DNA of 64,000 bases from Miscanthus floridulus (GCF_019320115.1 NC_089597.1:117806000-117869999), one strand, 5' to 3'. Shown: positions 33,923 to 45,578, counted from the first letter of the stretch. A program made the numbers and translations. The notes: a model not told the origin generated them from the sequence alone.

Positions 33923-36005
33923 TCAAGGCAAGACTACACCCCTCTATCTAAGTTCACAAGCACCTTATAAAGATCCTAATAAGGCAACAAAGGTGTCGGG
34001 CTAGCTAAAGCTCATCTAATCAATTCTAAAGTAAGGTCACACAAACCTATGCACTAGTACTTTGGCAACCAGGGAGCTCCTACAAATGCTAGTGATGTAA
34101 AAGCACAAAGCTCCTAAGCCCACTAGCAATACTCAATAACAAGGCTACACAAGCCAAATTAGAGAGTGCAACTCACTTAGCTACACAAACTAAGCAATGT
34201 GACTAACAAAGTTACACAAACCAAATTAGTCACGCAAAGGAGCTACTTCTATGCTACATAAGCAAGAAGGTAACTAGCAAGTTACACAAGCCAACTAATT
34301 ACAAGAGCAACTAAACAAGCACAATGTATAAGAAAGTAAATACATGATTGTGTAAAGGGGATGCAAATCAATGGGAAGACAAGGATGACACGGTGATTTT
34401 TATCTCGAGGTTCACGTGCTTCCCAACACGCTAGTCCCCGTTGTGTCGACCGTTCACTTGGTGGTTCGGTGGCTAATTGGTACCACACCAAGCCCACACA
34501 TTGGGCACTGCAAGAACCTCACGAACCAAGTGAGGGTAGCTCAATGACATGCTCTACTAGTGTTGCTCTTCATGGCTCCCGCGGGATGAGCATGGTACCC
34601 CTCACAATCTCTTCTTCAGAGCACCGCACAAGCTTCTTGCGTGCTTCGACAGAGACCACCACCAAGCCATCTAGGAGGTGGCAACCTCCAAGAGTAACAA
34701 GCACCACCGGCTTGCAACTCGATCACCTAGTGCCACCCAATGCAACCTCATGATGCAATTGCACTAGAATCACACTCACACTCAATCAGATGATCAATAT
34801 CAAGCGTATGTGAGTTAGAGGGCTCCCAAGCACACCTACACAAGCCACCAAGGCTTAAGGGTGCTTAGCAACTATCCCAAGGCTGAGCTCCACCTCTATT
34901 CATAGCCCCCAAGCCAAATAGAGCCGTTGGAGCCAAGTAGCACATTTCTGTGCGGTCACCGGACAGCAACGTGCGGGCACCGGACAAGGGGTGGTGGTGC
35001 CCCAACGGTCGAATTGCAATGGATATTTCAAACTAGCTATTGGACAAGTGGGCGCTGGACATAGGGGGTGGTGCACTGCCCTATGGGTAGCGGTGCCACC
35101 TTCCAACCAAAACCCAAACCCGATGCTCTCTGGAAAAATACGGCGATCCTAGACATCGGACAGTCCGGTGACCATGGCGGTGCCACCTTCAGCTCAAACT
35201 TGATTTCCAGCTTCACCAAGTTGATCCAAATCAACTCCAACAACTTCTCCTTTGCAAATGTGCGAACACCACCAAGTGTAAAACATCATGTGCAAATGTG
35301 CTAGCACTTTCACAATCATTTTCTAAAGGATTAGTCACTCAAATCACCACGCCACCACTTGATCCTAGCAACGATGCAAAGTTAGATCACTCGAGTGGCA
35401 CTAGATGACCAATATGCAAACAATTTGCCCCTTTTGATAGTACGACCATCTATCATAAACCCGGTCATAAACTTCTCTACACACCTATGATCGGTGAAAT
35501 GAAATGCCCTATAGGTTATACATTTGCCTTGCGTATTCCATTTCATCTCCTCTATCGTTGATGCAACACATGCACCAACCATATCACAAATAATATGATC
35601 CACTTCATATCATCATGTGACATTATTGGTTCATCGATCTTGACTTCACTTGTTCTTCAACGTTGCCTTCGTCCATCGGCGCCAAGTCTTGCTCAAGCTT
35701 CACCGCCACGCGGTCCATCGCTCCAAAGCCTCCAACTTGCCCTTCACATTTGCAACCGGTCCATCAAGCCAGCTCTTATCTTGATCTCCACCTTAGTCAC
35801 ATGACTCAATGTCATGTCCCATATGCAATGAGCTTCTTCATCACATGTGTGAGCCATGCAACAAATCCAAGCCATCTTCACCGTCATGGCATGAGTTGCT
35901 CACACAAGTGTACCTATGAACTAATCACCTGCGTGTCTCACATTTAAACACATTAGTCCACATAGGTTGTCAATCAATTACTAAAACCAAACTAGGGACC
36001 TTTCA
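33923..36005 (-). mobile_element. 5' LTR of element E, main segment
   Basis: On the minus strand the LTR begins TGAAAGGTCCCTAGTTTGG at 36005, very close to the start of G (TGAAAGCTCTAGTTTGG), so the two are related families. Without G the LTR is about 2.2 kb. ORFs here are chance frames. Confidence 0.8.
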
Positions 36006-36480
36006 ACAGTCTATATAGGCATGGACTGTGTTCTCGTTCAACTTTCCATCATTTCCAATAACACCCAAATCTTTTAGAATATTGCATTGAGCGAGACGGG
36101 CATTTCGACGAAGTAACGATGCCTCATAGGACTTATGCTGGCGTTTTGTTGTCATGGTCGGTGGCGGAAGGGGGAAAACAGGACGGGATGCCTGGTCCTC
36201 ATCCTTCCATGGCAAACAAAGAAGATGATGTAGTTGGATCTACTGTCAGTTGGGGCTCATTTTACTTAACCTCAGACATAAAGTGGGAAGGATTGTCTTT
36301 TTGATGGTAATGTGAAAGATGGGTCCTTCACTATCACTTGTGCATCTAATTTCCTCCTCATCAGATGCATCCTTCACAAGAACGACATCCCCAATAGAGG
36401 TGACCATCTGTAGCAACGTATGGTCTGTTGTCTAAACAAGGGTCGCTGAAGGCATCTCGATGACCTCACCATAAATCTAG
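36006..36480 (-). pseudogene. Minus-strand ORF truncated by the LTR of E, not recognised
   Basis: A frame from 36215 reads MPWKDEDQASRPVFPLPPPT then KSYEASLLRRNARLAQCNIL and KDLGVIGNDGKLNENTVHAY. Its stop codon (TGA) is formed by the first bases of the LTR at 36005, so the insertion cut the frame. Upstream pieces to about 36480 (for example VTSIGDVVLVKDASDEEEIR) appear to belong to it but are broken by stops. The Arg-rich LLRRNARLAQ motif is common in grass transposon-derived proteins, which is the most likely origin; no family assigned. Confidence 0.35.
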
Positions 36481-36855
36481 TACAGTATGACTGTAAATCC
36501 AATATAAGTTGATAGTCACTAAAAGTAAGACGGAGGAGAGAAGATTTTCACACGAATCTGTAGTTACATAAATTACATCTAGATATTACACTAAAATATA
36601 ATAAATTGGAGTGTAAATTTAGCATAAGTTAACGATAACTAAAATTATGGTGTAGTTTTCACCTGAATCTTAGTTTTATTCTCTTCCATGCATGCTACTA
36701 GAGGCGGGGCTTGACCACAGAAATAGGAGAGGGTGTCACCAAACAGTGTTGATTTTAATTTTAGCGGTGTCCATGGTCCTGCTTAGTCTTAATCAAGCTC
36801 TCCGTCCAATAAACTTGATAGTCAAACAATCTTAAATTTGATGAAATGCAAAAGA
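36481..36855. other. Intergenic sequence with an imperfect tandem duplication
   Basis: Two related blocks of about 70 bp start near 36489 (TGTAAATCCAATATAAGTTG) and 36610 (TGTAAATTTAGCATAAGTTA). Both continue with a similar ACTAAAA and TTTTCAC...GAATCT pattern about 120 bp apart. No coding evidence. Confidence 0.45.
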
Positions 36856-36962
36856 AATTATTATTATTATTGTTGTTGTTATTATTATTGTTGTTATTAT
36901 TGTTGTTGTTGTTATTGTTGTTGTTCTTGTTGTTGTTGTTGTTGTTATTATTATTATTATTG

Positions 36963-37009
<47 letters not shown>

Positions 37010-37031
37010 GTTATTGTTTTTGTTATTGTTA

Positions 37032-37087
<56 letters not shown>
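36856..37087. repeat. ATT/GTT trinucleotide microsatellite
   Basis: About 230 bp of ATT triplets alternating with runs of GTT, plus single interruptions (TTC, TTT). Poly-Leu and poly-Tyr/Cys frames across it are artefacts of the repeat. Confidence 0.95.
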
Positions 37088-37088
<1 letters not shown>

Positions 37089-37789
37089 CCTAGTTATCTA
37101 ACTATTCTTATTTGATAATACAAATATTAGTATTTTTATGAAAATTCGGTTAAATTTAAGATAATTTGATTAGATGAAAACTAAAATGTCAAGTTTTTTT
37201 TAATGCGGCTCTGAAAATAGTATTTACGAGAAGAAGAAAAAAATAAAAAAAATTCATGAGTATGAGGCAAAGATTTTCACCCGGGTACTGTATACACAAA
37301 TCCCGCTAAGCTTTCATGTAGTCCGACTGTATCATGACTTCATCATGGATAGTCACATGAGAGAACATCACCCGACAAACCTAGGAAATAATATAAAGAT
37401 TGAAGCGAATGTTTATCTTTTGTCTTTATAATTTTATACTACTTTATTTCTAGTGTCATGACCGTGATCGACTGATCGTGTCCAAGCGAAGTGATTTGGA
37501 CGCGAGCATTTGTTTGTTTCCCAGCTGCCAGCTGTGTGCGACCCCAACGGTAACTGTACAAATACTACTAGGAGTATTGTGCTGCGAATGTACGTTGAAG
37601 ACGCCGATTTTACTAGCGGCCGGAAGTTGGAACGGACAACCACGTTCGCCCGCGCAGGTTCAGGTGGGGATCGTCCGCGCCGCTCTCCGCGCGTCCCTCT
37701 CCGCTTCCCGCGCCCCATGCCTCCTATCCCTCCGCTTCCCACAGTCATGCACGGCGCATCAACAGCTGCAGCTGTAGGTGAGTCATATT
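37088..37789. other. Intergenic sequence, no supported gene
   Basis: AT-rich to about 37430, then GC-rich with overlapping short frames on both strands at 37434-37777. No homology recognised. I treat it as non-coding. Confidence 0.4.
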
Positions 37790-38150
37790 ATAAACCCGTG
37801 CAACACTAGTTCGAAACATCCAGATAAAATACTTGCAACATGCGTGTGAAGACAGATAATACCATTGAAACGTGCATGTGAAACACATAAAAATCCATTG
37901 CAAAAACATACACAACATTTAAATAAAAACACTTGTAATATATGTATGAAACATATGCAACATCTAAATAAAACACTTGCAGTATACGTCTGAAAAAAAA
38001 AACAAATGAAACATTTGAAACAAACGCTTGCAACATACGTGTATAGCCATTGCAACATATGCAACATCCATATAAAACACTTGTAACATAATTCTTAAAG
38101 ATCTGAAGCAGTTGAAACAGACGCTTGCAACATGTGCTTTCAAGCGCAAC
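37790..38150. repeat. Degenerate tandem array of GCAACAT / GAAACAT units
   Basis: Repeated ACTTGCAACAT, TGAAACAT and GCAACATCCA words at irregular 15 to 40 bp spacing. It is followed by a GC-rich block (38160-38545). This combination is frequent in grass DNA-transposon-derived repeats, but I see no clear terminal inverted repeats. Confidence 0.5.
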
Positions 38151-39029
38151 ATCTACTTGCGGCTTGGACGAAAATAGAGGCTCATCGTCGAGGAGCTCGA
38201 CGCCGACGTGGAGCTCGATGCCACGGAGTGGCACGGAGGTCGCCAGCGTGGAGCTCAGCGGCAGCACGAACCTCGGCATGGGCCACGGTAGGTGGATGGA
38301 GCACGGTCGCAACGGGAGGCGCGAGTCCGAGCGGGGGCACGCGCCATGGCGCGCAGGGGGTGGGGCGGCACGCGGCGCGAGCGGGAGCCGAGTTCATCCA
38401 GCAAGTAGGGGCGCACAGCGTACAAAGCGAGCGGGCGACGCGGGCAAGGGCAGAGCCCATCCCACAAGCAGGGGCGCGCAGCGCGCAGAGCGTGTGAGCG
38501 ATGTGAACAGGGTCCGTCGGGATGGACAGACGCCCTATAGGGAGCATTACCGTACAATGAAATGTACTCCTACGTCGGTTAATGGACTAAAATTACAACT
38601 CCTTTGGTTTTCTATGGAAATTATACAGTGATTTTTCTTTTTGATTCAAATTATACATAGATTTCCATTATCTAAAAAACAGAGAGATTTCTACCGGGCG
38701 GTTCCAACTTGCCTGATCGAGAGCGACGTGGCTTTACACCTTTTATTAGGCAGGTCTAGGGCGACGCTGGACTGACATCGACTATTCTGAAAGTGATGGA
38801 AGCTTTGCTGTTGTCTGTTGCCCAATAAACCCACAAGACCATTCTTTCCTCATGTTGTACAAATTAAAGGGCTTCCCTCTTCTTTTATAGTATGTGTATG
38901 TGTGTGTATGTTATAATACTAGCACGTTAGGGGCGCTATTGCTGCGCCGGCATATTACAGACGTGTAAGTATAAGTGTAGTGACAGAGCATGGTAGACAA
39001 TAGCACACGGAGCATGGTAAATAAATAAC
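38151..39029. other. GC-rich block then intergenic sequence
   Basis: 38160-38545 is GC-rich with open frames on both strands of low-complexity Arg/Ala composition, judged non-coding. The rest is unremarkable apart from a GTATGTGTGTGTATG run near 38890. Confidence 0.4.
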
Positions 39030-39154
39030 TTGTTTAGGCTTATTTGGCTTATAAATCGTACTTTTTAGTTAATAAATAATATTTTTCTCTCACACCAAAT
39101 CAGTCAACAGTACTTTCAGCCATAGCTTATCAGCCAAACAAGCCCAAACGAACA
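39030..39154. mobile_element. Short MITE
   Basis: Terminal inverted repeat TGTTTAGGCTTATTTGGCTT paired with AGCCAAACAAGCCCAAACGA at the right end. About 125 bp with the TATTTTTCTCTCACACCA core shared by the MITEs in GLR intron 1 and near 54.1 kb. Confidence 0.6.
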
Positions 39155-39295
39155 CGTAGTAGGTGTGACGCTTTGACTAAATAAATATATATATATGTGT
39201 GTGTGTGGAGCCCAGGGCTCCAAATAGCTAATAAAGAGTCCCAGCTAGCCCAACTATTTAGGTCCACACGGCTGCGCGCGTAGGTAGGAGACTAG

Positions 39296-40115
39296 TGTAG
39301 ACCTAGCAGATCGAATGCATAAAAGCTCAGTTCAAGCTGCGTAGAAACGTTTTTATCGTGATGTTACATAGAAATTAGTAGTTGGATGAATAAAAATTAA
39401 TTCGTTACCACATATAAACCTCCTCGCGAGCTGGACGTTCCACCTGACACAACCTGATAGAGCTGACGCATGCATACATGCACGCATCCAATCTAATCGC
39501 TTTCGTTTTTTCATTATAATTCCTCAACGAAGCATCCGATTCAAAAATAATTTTCACCATTGAACTCTAGATATTTTTGTGCACGATTCAAGATCCACTA
39601 TGAATATGTTTTTGAAAAAAATTAAAATTCATAAATTTGAAATTTGAATCATGGCACATGATGGCCGATTGGATGCATAGAATCAATGGTCAAGATGAGT
39701 AGAAAAGTTTTTGGCGCTGACATTGCATAGTAATTAGTGGTTTGATGAATAAAAAATAATTTTGTTACCGCGTAAAAACCTCTCCGCGACATGAATATTC
39801 TACCTGGTACATTCGTGATTGCCTCCACCAGATCATGCTTTCGTCTACGCATAGAACTTATGAGCGAGAGCATAGAAACATGTAGACGTTCTCGTCTTTT
39901 TCCAAGATTTGAAATTTGAATCATGACATGTGATGGCCGATTCGATACATAGAATCACCGGTCAAGATGCGTAGAAAAGTTTTTGACACCGACGTTGCAT
40001 AGAAATTAATGGTCGAATGAATAAAAATTAATTTTGTTACTGTGTAAAAACCTCTCCACGAGATGGACATTCCACCTGACATAACCGTGATTGCCTCCAC
40101 CAGCATCATGCTTCC
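39296..40115. repeat. Three imperfect copies of a repeat of about 180 bp
   Basis: Copies start near 39306 (GATCGAATGCATAAAAGC), 39662 (GCCGATTGGATGCATAGAAT) and 39934 (GCCGATTCGATACATAGAAT). Each continues through GTAGAAA.GTTTTT, GAATAAAAATTAATT and AAACCTC..CG.GA. Copies 2 and 3 are in a larger unit of about 270 bp that also includes TTGAAATTTGAATCATG. Probably the interior of an unidentified transposon. Confidence 0.65.
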
Positions 40116-41464
40116 CAATATGGAGATGCATAATTAACATAGCAACAATGCATAGAACATGGAGACCACAAGCGTAAAACATGGAGAAGAATTAATGATT
40201 GTATTGCAAAATGACCCTTTAATGTAACATGAGGAAGCGGAGTTGAATGAAGTCAATTTTTATATGCTCATTGATAACCTAAGATGTCCTAACGGCCGAA
40301 ACTAACATTTCAGAGAATCCATGAACCTAATCAAAGAAGACTATGATGAAGTGATATGACTTACTTTTCAACAACTAACAAAAAGCAAGCCCATGAAATG
40401 TGGAAACATTCTAATATGATTGCCAGTCTATGACATGACATTAAATACGAAGGCACATGAATCATACCTGAGACATGTACATGAGGTCATCATAAATCTG
40501 CAGGAACATCTATCAACATAGACTCATCCATTTGTTAAGTTATACTCGTAAGAGCGAGCTGATTGTAGAAATATTTACCACACGAATTCATCAGCAGATT
40601 TATGAGCCGTACTTTTCCAGTCAATGAACAGTATTTTTCGTTCGTAATGAATGAGTGAACCGTACTTTAAGTCATGGCTTGTCGGCCGAGCGAACATGGC
40701 AAATGTACATACTAAAGCAGGGAAAATCACTTTTAGGTTGGAACACAGGTATACAGATCCTACGCAGGTGACAATTGAACAAAACATTTGTTAAAAAAAT
40801 TCAGAAAAGAAGAAACCATAAACAGTGTTTCGTAGACGGCACATAGAAGAGATTAAAAGGGAGGAGTGAGGCTCGGCACCTGGCTGCTACCATGCTTGTT
40901 GGCATGCATGGGGTGGCGACCACTGAAGCCGGTCCGTCCCAAATGACACCTCAAAATGTTTCAGCTGTACCGTCATGCCCTCTTTGCATCTCTGGAGCGG
41001 AGGGGGAGGGGTGGTGCATCCTGGAGTCTCCACTCCTGTCCAGCGGTAGGTGTAGGACCTCAGGAAAAAACGAATAGAAATTTTAGCCAAGATGTAACCA
41101 AACTGACCTCCACATCGAGAAGGCCGCAACAACCCCATCGGACCCCAGGTTGAGACTGAGAAGAGGAGGACGCCAACCTCGTTATATCAGGACGGCGGCG
41201 AGGTAGACCTGGGGAAGCGCCAGGCTTGGAGGCAGAGATGAAGATGAGGGTCGCGAGCGCAGCTCCCGGCAGGACTGGCTGCCGCCTCCGTGCGCCGCCG
41301 CCGCCGGAAGGGACGGCGGCCGCATCCGCATCCGCGCGCCTCCGCAGGATGGGCCGGGCGCCGCTGACGCCGCCGGAAAGGCCGGCTGCCGGATCAAACG
41401 GGGGAGAGGAAAAGAAGCGACGGAGTAGGGGCGGAGACGGCGAGGTGCGACGCTGGTTTTTTAT
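40116..41464. other. Intergenic region with MITE remnant and GC-rich block
   Basis: 40560-40700 has a degraded MITE-like segment (AGTATTTTTCGTTCG). 41210-41455 is CpG-rich. Frames at 40887-41138 (-) and 41226-41483 (+) are open but show no recognised domain; a minus-strand first exon of an unknown gene cannot be ruled out. Confidence 0.3.
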
Positions 41465-41466
41465 TA

Positions 41467-41740
41467 CTCCATCCGTTGCTTAATACAAGCCATATTATAG
41501 ATTTCTAAAGAAAATTTCAAAATATAGGTACGTATCAGCTCCCACGCTGATTAGTTTGAAAACCTTTTCACCGTACATAGTACATGCCCCTACTAATCCC
41601 TTAGATTTAGGAAGCAATCTGATTAGGAGAGAGAAAATGACCTGATTTTTCTTTTTTTTCTTGGTCTCCCATCCTTCCCCAAACCGTGCGTTAATATTGG
41701 TGCTAAAAACTATATGGCTTATATTAAGGAACGGAGGGAG
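41467..41740. mobile_element. Stowaway-like MITE
   Basis: Terminal inverted repeats CTCCATCCGTTGCTTAATAC and, at the right, the complement CTCCCTCCGTTCCTTAATAT. TA dinucleotides flank both ends (41465-41466 and 41741-41742). 274 bp, the classic Tc1/mariner-derived grass MITE signature. Confidence 0.9.
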
Positions 41741-41742
41741 TA

Positions 41743-43610
41743 TTACTAGAAAAGTGCTCGTGCATTGTAACGGGAGGAAAGATATAGCGTCATTCAAAGT
41801 TTTGATATGTACGTTGTGTTGTCTAGAAAGCTATAGTTTTTGACTCAATATATTTTCTTCCACTTAAGTAATCAATTGCATCTATGCCATAGCGTAGGTG
41901 AATATAAAGGGCCAAAGGCACACGTTTTCACTTTCACTTCCAATTATATCATTAAAGAATCAACAAATATAATGAAGCATACCGCTTATAGTGTATAAAC
42001 ATTTTATCGTGCAAAATTTGTTAAAGTTGAGACCAATAACACATAATTAATCAATGGGAAACACAATACCGTATCTTTTTTTTCTTTCTTTTTTTTATTT
42101 TATTCTCTTCTTTCTTTTTTTTCTTTCTTCTTCTCTTCTTTCTCATCCTTTATCTGCTAGCTTGGAGTGGGAGTCACGTGGTCTCATCCACTCGTACTCT
42201 GAGGCCTCCAACTCCATGGAGCCCTGATGGGCTGACAATCACATCACCCTGGCAGACACGGAGCCCCGACACGACCATGCCCCAGTAGTTCCACGTGATG
42301 GCGTCCCCACAGCCTAGCAGGTACATGCGACGAAGCCCTAGTGGCCGCACGCCCCAACGACTTGGCAGCCGCGCCAGCGTCGCCGTCTCCTCTCTCCTTG
42401 ACCTCGCCCTACGTCGTCGTCGTCGCCCATTCCTCGCCTCAGTCTTGCTCACATCGCCGTCTCATCAGGTTGCCCCTCCGTTGCCCGAGCTGTCGTCTCC
42501 ACGCCTCACGCCATTGTCGTTCCGATCAGCATCTTTTCGCGCCGCCTCGCGTGCGCTGATATGGTGCCTTGCATATTTGGATTAATTGGTGTTCAATTTA
42601 ACCCAATTTGTATTCAGTTTATTTATTGAGTCATTGTATTGTATTCGGTCTCTCCTATTGCATCCGTTTTATTTATTGAGTTGTTGTATTGTATTTGATT
42701 TCTCCTATCGGATTCGTACGGGGAGTCCATCACGTTGGAGGCGGCGACACAAATCAAGGAAAGGAAAATTATGGAAAGAAAAATTATTAAAGATTTGATC
42801 CAAACTGAACGACACTTTGAAAAGAGGATTACCAGACAAGAAATCAGAATCCGAGTAGAGATCGGAGTTGGACGAAAAAAATTGTGGCAGAAATTTTGGC
42901 TCTTTATTATTACAGATTTAATCCTTCTCAGTCGCTTGGTTTTTTGCTTATCTATCAGTCACCTGCATCTTCCCTCCCCTTCCGTTTGTTAGCAGCACAC
43001 CCCACCGATGTCCACCGCACGCGGCACGCATTGCCGCCGCGCCACCGTCGCCTCGCGCACCATGCGCTACCGCCGCCCACCAAGTTGCCCCATGCACCAT
43101 CGTTTGTCAACCTTTCGTGCCCTGCATCACTCCCTCCCGTTGCACAGGTGAGCAACGCCTCCTATCCATTGCGAGGTCGCCCGCTGCCACCGCCACTGCC
43201 TCTTGCCCGGCAGCCCGGAGCTCGCCGGACACACCTGCGCCGCCTGGAGCTTCGAGCTCGTCGTCCGTCCCAGTGTCGCCCGGAGCCGTGAGTTAATGGC
43301 CGAGGCCGACCCTAGATCTGGAGCCAGCGCGTCGATGACGACGGCAAGCGTCACCTGTAGGAAGAGGTGCTCGCCATGAGGGAGTTGAGCAGGAGCTCTG
43401 GAGCAGCAGGTAAGCAAGGACGAGCGCGAGGTTGAAGAAGATGCGATGAGCGGCGCGAGCGCGAGGTTGAAGGGCTGACGACGAGATAGACCCTTATTAT
43501 TAGGTATAGATATTGGTGCGATGCGGACGACGATGAATCCATGGCAACAGCTAGAGCATCGAGGGCCCCACATGAACAGTCCCAGAGGCCGACTCCGTCC
43601 TTCAATTTTT
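41743..43610. other. Repeat-derived region with GC-rich pseudo-frames
   Basis: Starts with TTACTAGAAAAGTGCTCGTGC then ATTGTAACGGG, a terminal motif common in grass repeats, and may end near AGACCCTTATTATTAGG (about 43489). It includes a CT/T-rich run at 42066-42160 and GC-rich blocks at 42290-42560 and 42960-43290 with chance ORFs of Arg/Pro/Ala composition. No domain recognised. Confidence 0.35.
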
Positions 43611-43936
43611 GGCCTTGTTTAAATCCAAGGCTAAAGTTTAGGGGTATCACGTGGAAGTGTTTGGATAGTAATAATAAAACAAATTACAAAAATCATCGGT
43701 ACTCCACGAGACGAATTTATTAAGCCTAATTAATCCATCATCAGTACATATTACGGTAGCTTTAGTGTATCACCATATTGTCAAATCATGGACTAATTAG
43801 GATTAAAAAATCGTCTCGTAAATTAGTCGTAATCTGTACAATTAGTTATTTTTTAGTCTATATTTAATACTCCATACATGTATTCAAACATCCGATGGGA
43901 TATCGACAAAACTCTAGAGAAGGAACTAAACCATGC
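43611..43936. mobile_element. Tourist-like MITE
   Basis: Left end GGCCTTGTTTAAATCCAAGG, right end complement GCATGGTTTAGTTCC, and the conserved interior ATGGACTAATTAGG and AATTAGTTATTTTTTAGTCT shared with the element at 52607. TTA follows the right end; the left flank is TTT. Confidence 0.7.
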
Positions 43937-44141
43937 TTAACAGTAGCACCGAACGGTGCCTAATGGCCTGGGACTCGGAGGGGATGTGCGGTAATAGTAA
44001 AAAAAAAAGGCTTACGTGGCATGGCTAATCGAGGGGCAATGTATCCCGCGTTGAAGAGGTACCTTATACTTGTCAAATTTCATGAATGATGAGTCCTAAT
44101 AAATTTGCTGGTGAGTGTGGAACACATTAGAAAAGGGTTAT

Positions 44142-44430
44142 TAGCCCGTTCGGTTGGTACACAAAACTACTATAGCCCCGTTCGTTGGTCTGAAACTTGA
44201 CTGAAAAACACTGTTTCGGCTGAATTATTGTGAGAGAAAAACACTATTGACTAGTTTTGTAAACAGTGAAATGAGAGGGGATTAGCCGGCTGGCTGGTTC
44301 AGACCAGACCAGCGAACTGCCCCTATGTATCAACTAGTTCTAGCTGGTTTCAACTGATTCAATAATGCTCTGTGAAAGAGAATAAACTGAAACAAGAAAC
44401 AAGCGAAACAAGTCGAGCCGAACGGGCTCA
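44142..44430. mobile_element. MITE with a second MITE nested inside
   Basis: Outer ends AGCCCGTTCGG and CCGAACGGGCT pair. Inner element 44173-44324 has ends AGCCCCGTTCGTTGGTCTG and CAGACCAGCGAACTGCCCC. The outer element was split by the inner one. Confidence 0.6.
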
Positions 44431-44839
44431 TATGTCTGTTATCAGAGCAAGTACTTATTGCTAGTTTGGGTTGATGTTTGAAAAGCTGGTCCCTCGGAGG
44501 TGGAGCAAGGAATCCTGATGATCTACCAAAATCCCAGGCTTCCAGCTGCATGGCTGTACTCATCAGCATATCAAAAGTTCAGAGTCCATCCATATCCATG
44601 GTAGCGGTGTCTGTGTGACTCCTAGTACTTGTGTACCAGTGACCAGATCCTGAATAGTGCTGAAACGGAATAAAGGGGCACGATTTGGACACGCGACGGC
44701 CGGCCCCTGCTGTGCCTCATCGTCACCCCTTTCGCCTTTCCTTGTCGCGTACCACTCGAATAAATCCATCCTCGGCAATGCATGATCCATCATCATCATC
44801 CTATTCGTTCCATGGCTGCAAATCGCCGACGTACGTACG

Positions 44840-44847
44840 TATATATA
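44840..44847 (+). promoter_or_regulatory. Possible TATA box upstream of the GLR gene
   Basis: TATATATA after an ACGTACGTACGT run, about 730 bp before the ATG. This is far for a simple leader, so either the leader is long or contains an intron, or transcription starts elsewhere. Confidence 0.3.
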
Positions 44848-45247
44848 CCATTCCTTGCAAAAATATCTCCCTCTCGCCTTCCTTCTCCTTCCTCCAGCGC
44901 TGACTCGCTGAGCCCGTGACTGCGAATGCCACGCGACATCATGCTCTGCTCTGGGCTCTGCCCTCTCCTCCGGGTCGCGCTCGCGCCAACGCTCACTGTC
45001 CCTGGCCAACCGATACGTACCCCGCGTTGCTGTCGCGGGACACGCAACGGAGCCTCGGAGCTTGGACGAGTCGTACGTACGTAGCTGGCTGTTCTCAATC
45101 GGAATCCTGATACAGCAGTCGCCCGTCGAGCTGTCCTGTAATCCTGTTTACAGAGAGAGGGGAGAGCAGAGAGTCCGGCTTGTCATCCTCTTGGTGCCCA
45201 CCTGGCCAGGCCACCTCTCACAGTCACAGAACGAACCAGCATATTGA

Positions 45248-45273
45248 TTTTCCCTTCCCTTCCCTTCCCTTCC
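45248..45273 (+). repeat. CT-rich TTCCC repeat in the GLR leader region
   Basis: Four consecutive TTCCC units within a pyrimidine run, a composition frequent in plant 5' leaders. Confidence 0.6.
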
Positions 45274-45450
45274 GACGGTACTCTACTCTATTAGAGCTCC
45301 TCCGCCAGGTCCTCGGTCCTCCCAGGCTCCCATCAGCGTCCAACTTTGGCCGGCCGGCCGTGAGAAACGAAACCAAACACCCTGCCGCGCGCCTCCCCTC
45401 CCCCGGCCAGTTCCTTCCGCCGCCCATTGCTCCAAGGACCCACCCATCCG

Positions 45451-45549
45451 ATGCGACCCGCCCCAAGGTTCCGGCCCGCGACGGCGCCGGGTGCTCTTGC
45501 TGTAGCGCCGACTCATCCGGCGGCGGAGATGCGGGCCTGAATGAAGTGA
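45451..45549 (+). other. Short upstream ORFs before the GLR start
   Basis: A 29-codon uORF starts at 45451 and ends TGA at 45540; an internal ATG at 45529 gives the same stop. A two-codon uORF, ATGAAGTGA, occupies 45541-45549. They end 29 to 38 bp before the predicted main ATG. Whether they are in the mRNA is not known. Confidence 0.4.
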
Positions 45550-45578
45550 GGCTCGTCGTTGGCCGTGTTATTAGGCCA

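Noticed and set aside
36838..37115. Plus-strand frames rich in Leu or Tyr/Cys
   Set aside because: They are translations of the ATT/GTT microsatellite.
38125..38631. 168-codon plus-strand frame and 121-codon frames on both strands
   Set aside because: Overlapping frames of similar length on both strands in a GC-rich repeat block; no domain recognised.
40887..41483. Minus-strand host gene first exon
   Set aside because: CpG-rich with plausible splice-like sites, but no product could be followed over more than one segment.
44563..45098. Minus-strand frames of 148 and 100 codons upstream of GLR
   Set aside because: Arg/Glu-rich composition from GC-rich leader DNA on the opposite strand; no domain recognised.
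45180..45578. In-frame upstream extension of the GLR reading frame starting at 45180
   Set aside because: The extension is low-complexity, and starting at 45579 gives a typical signal peptide and normal family length.
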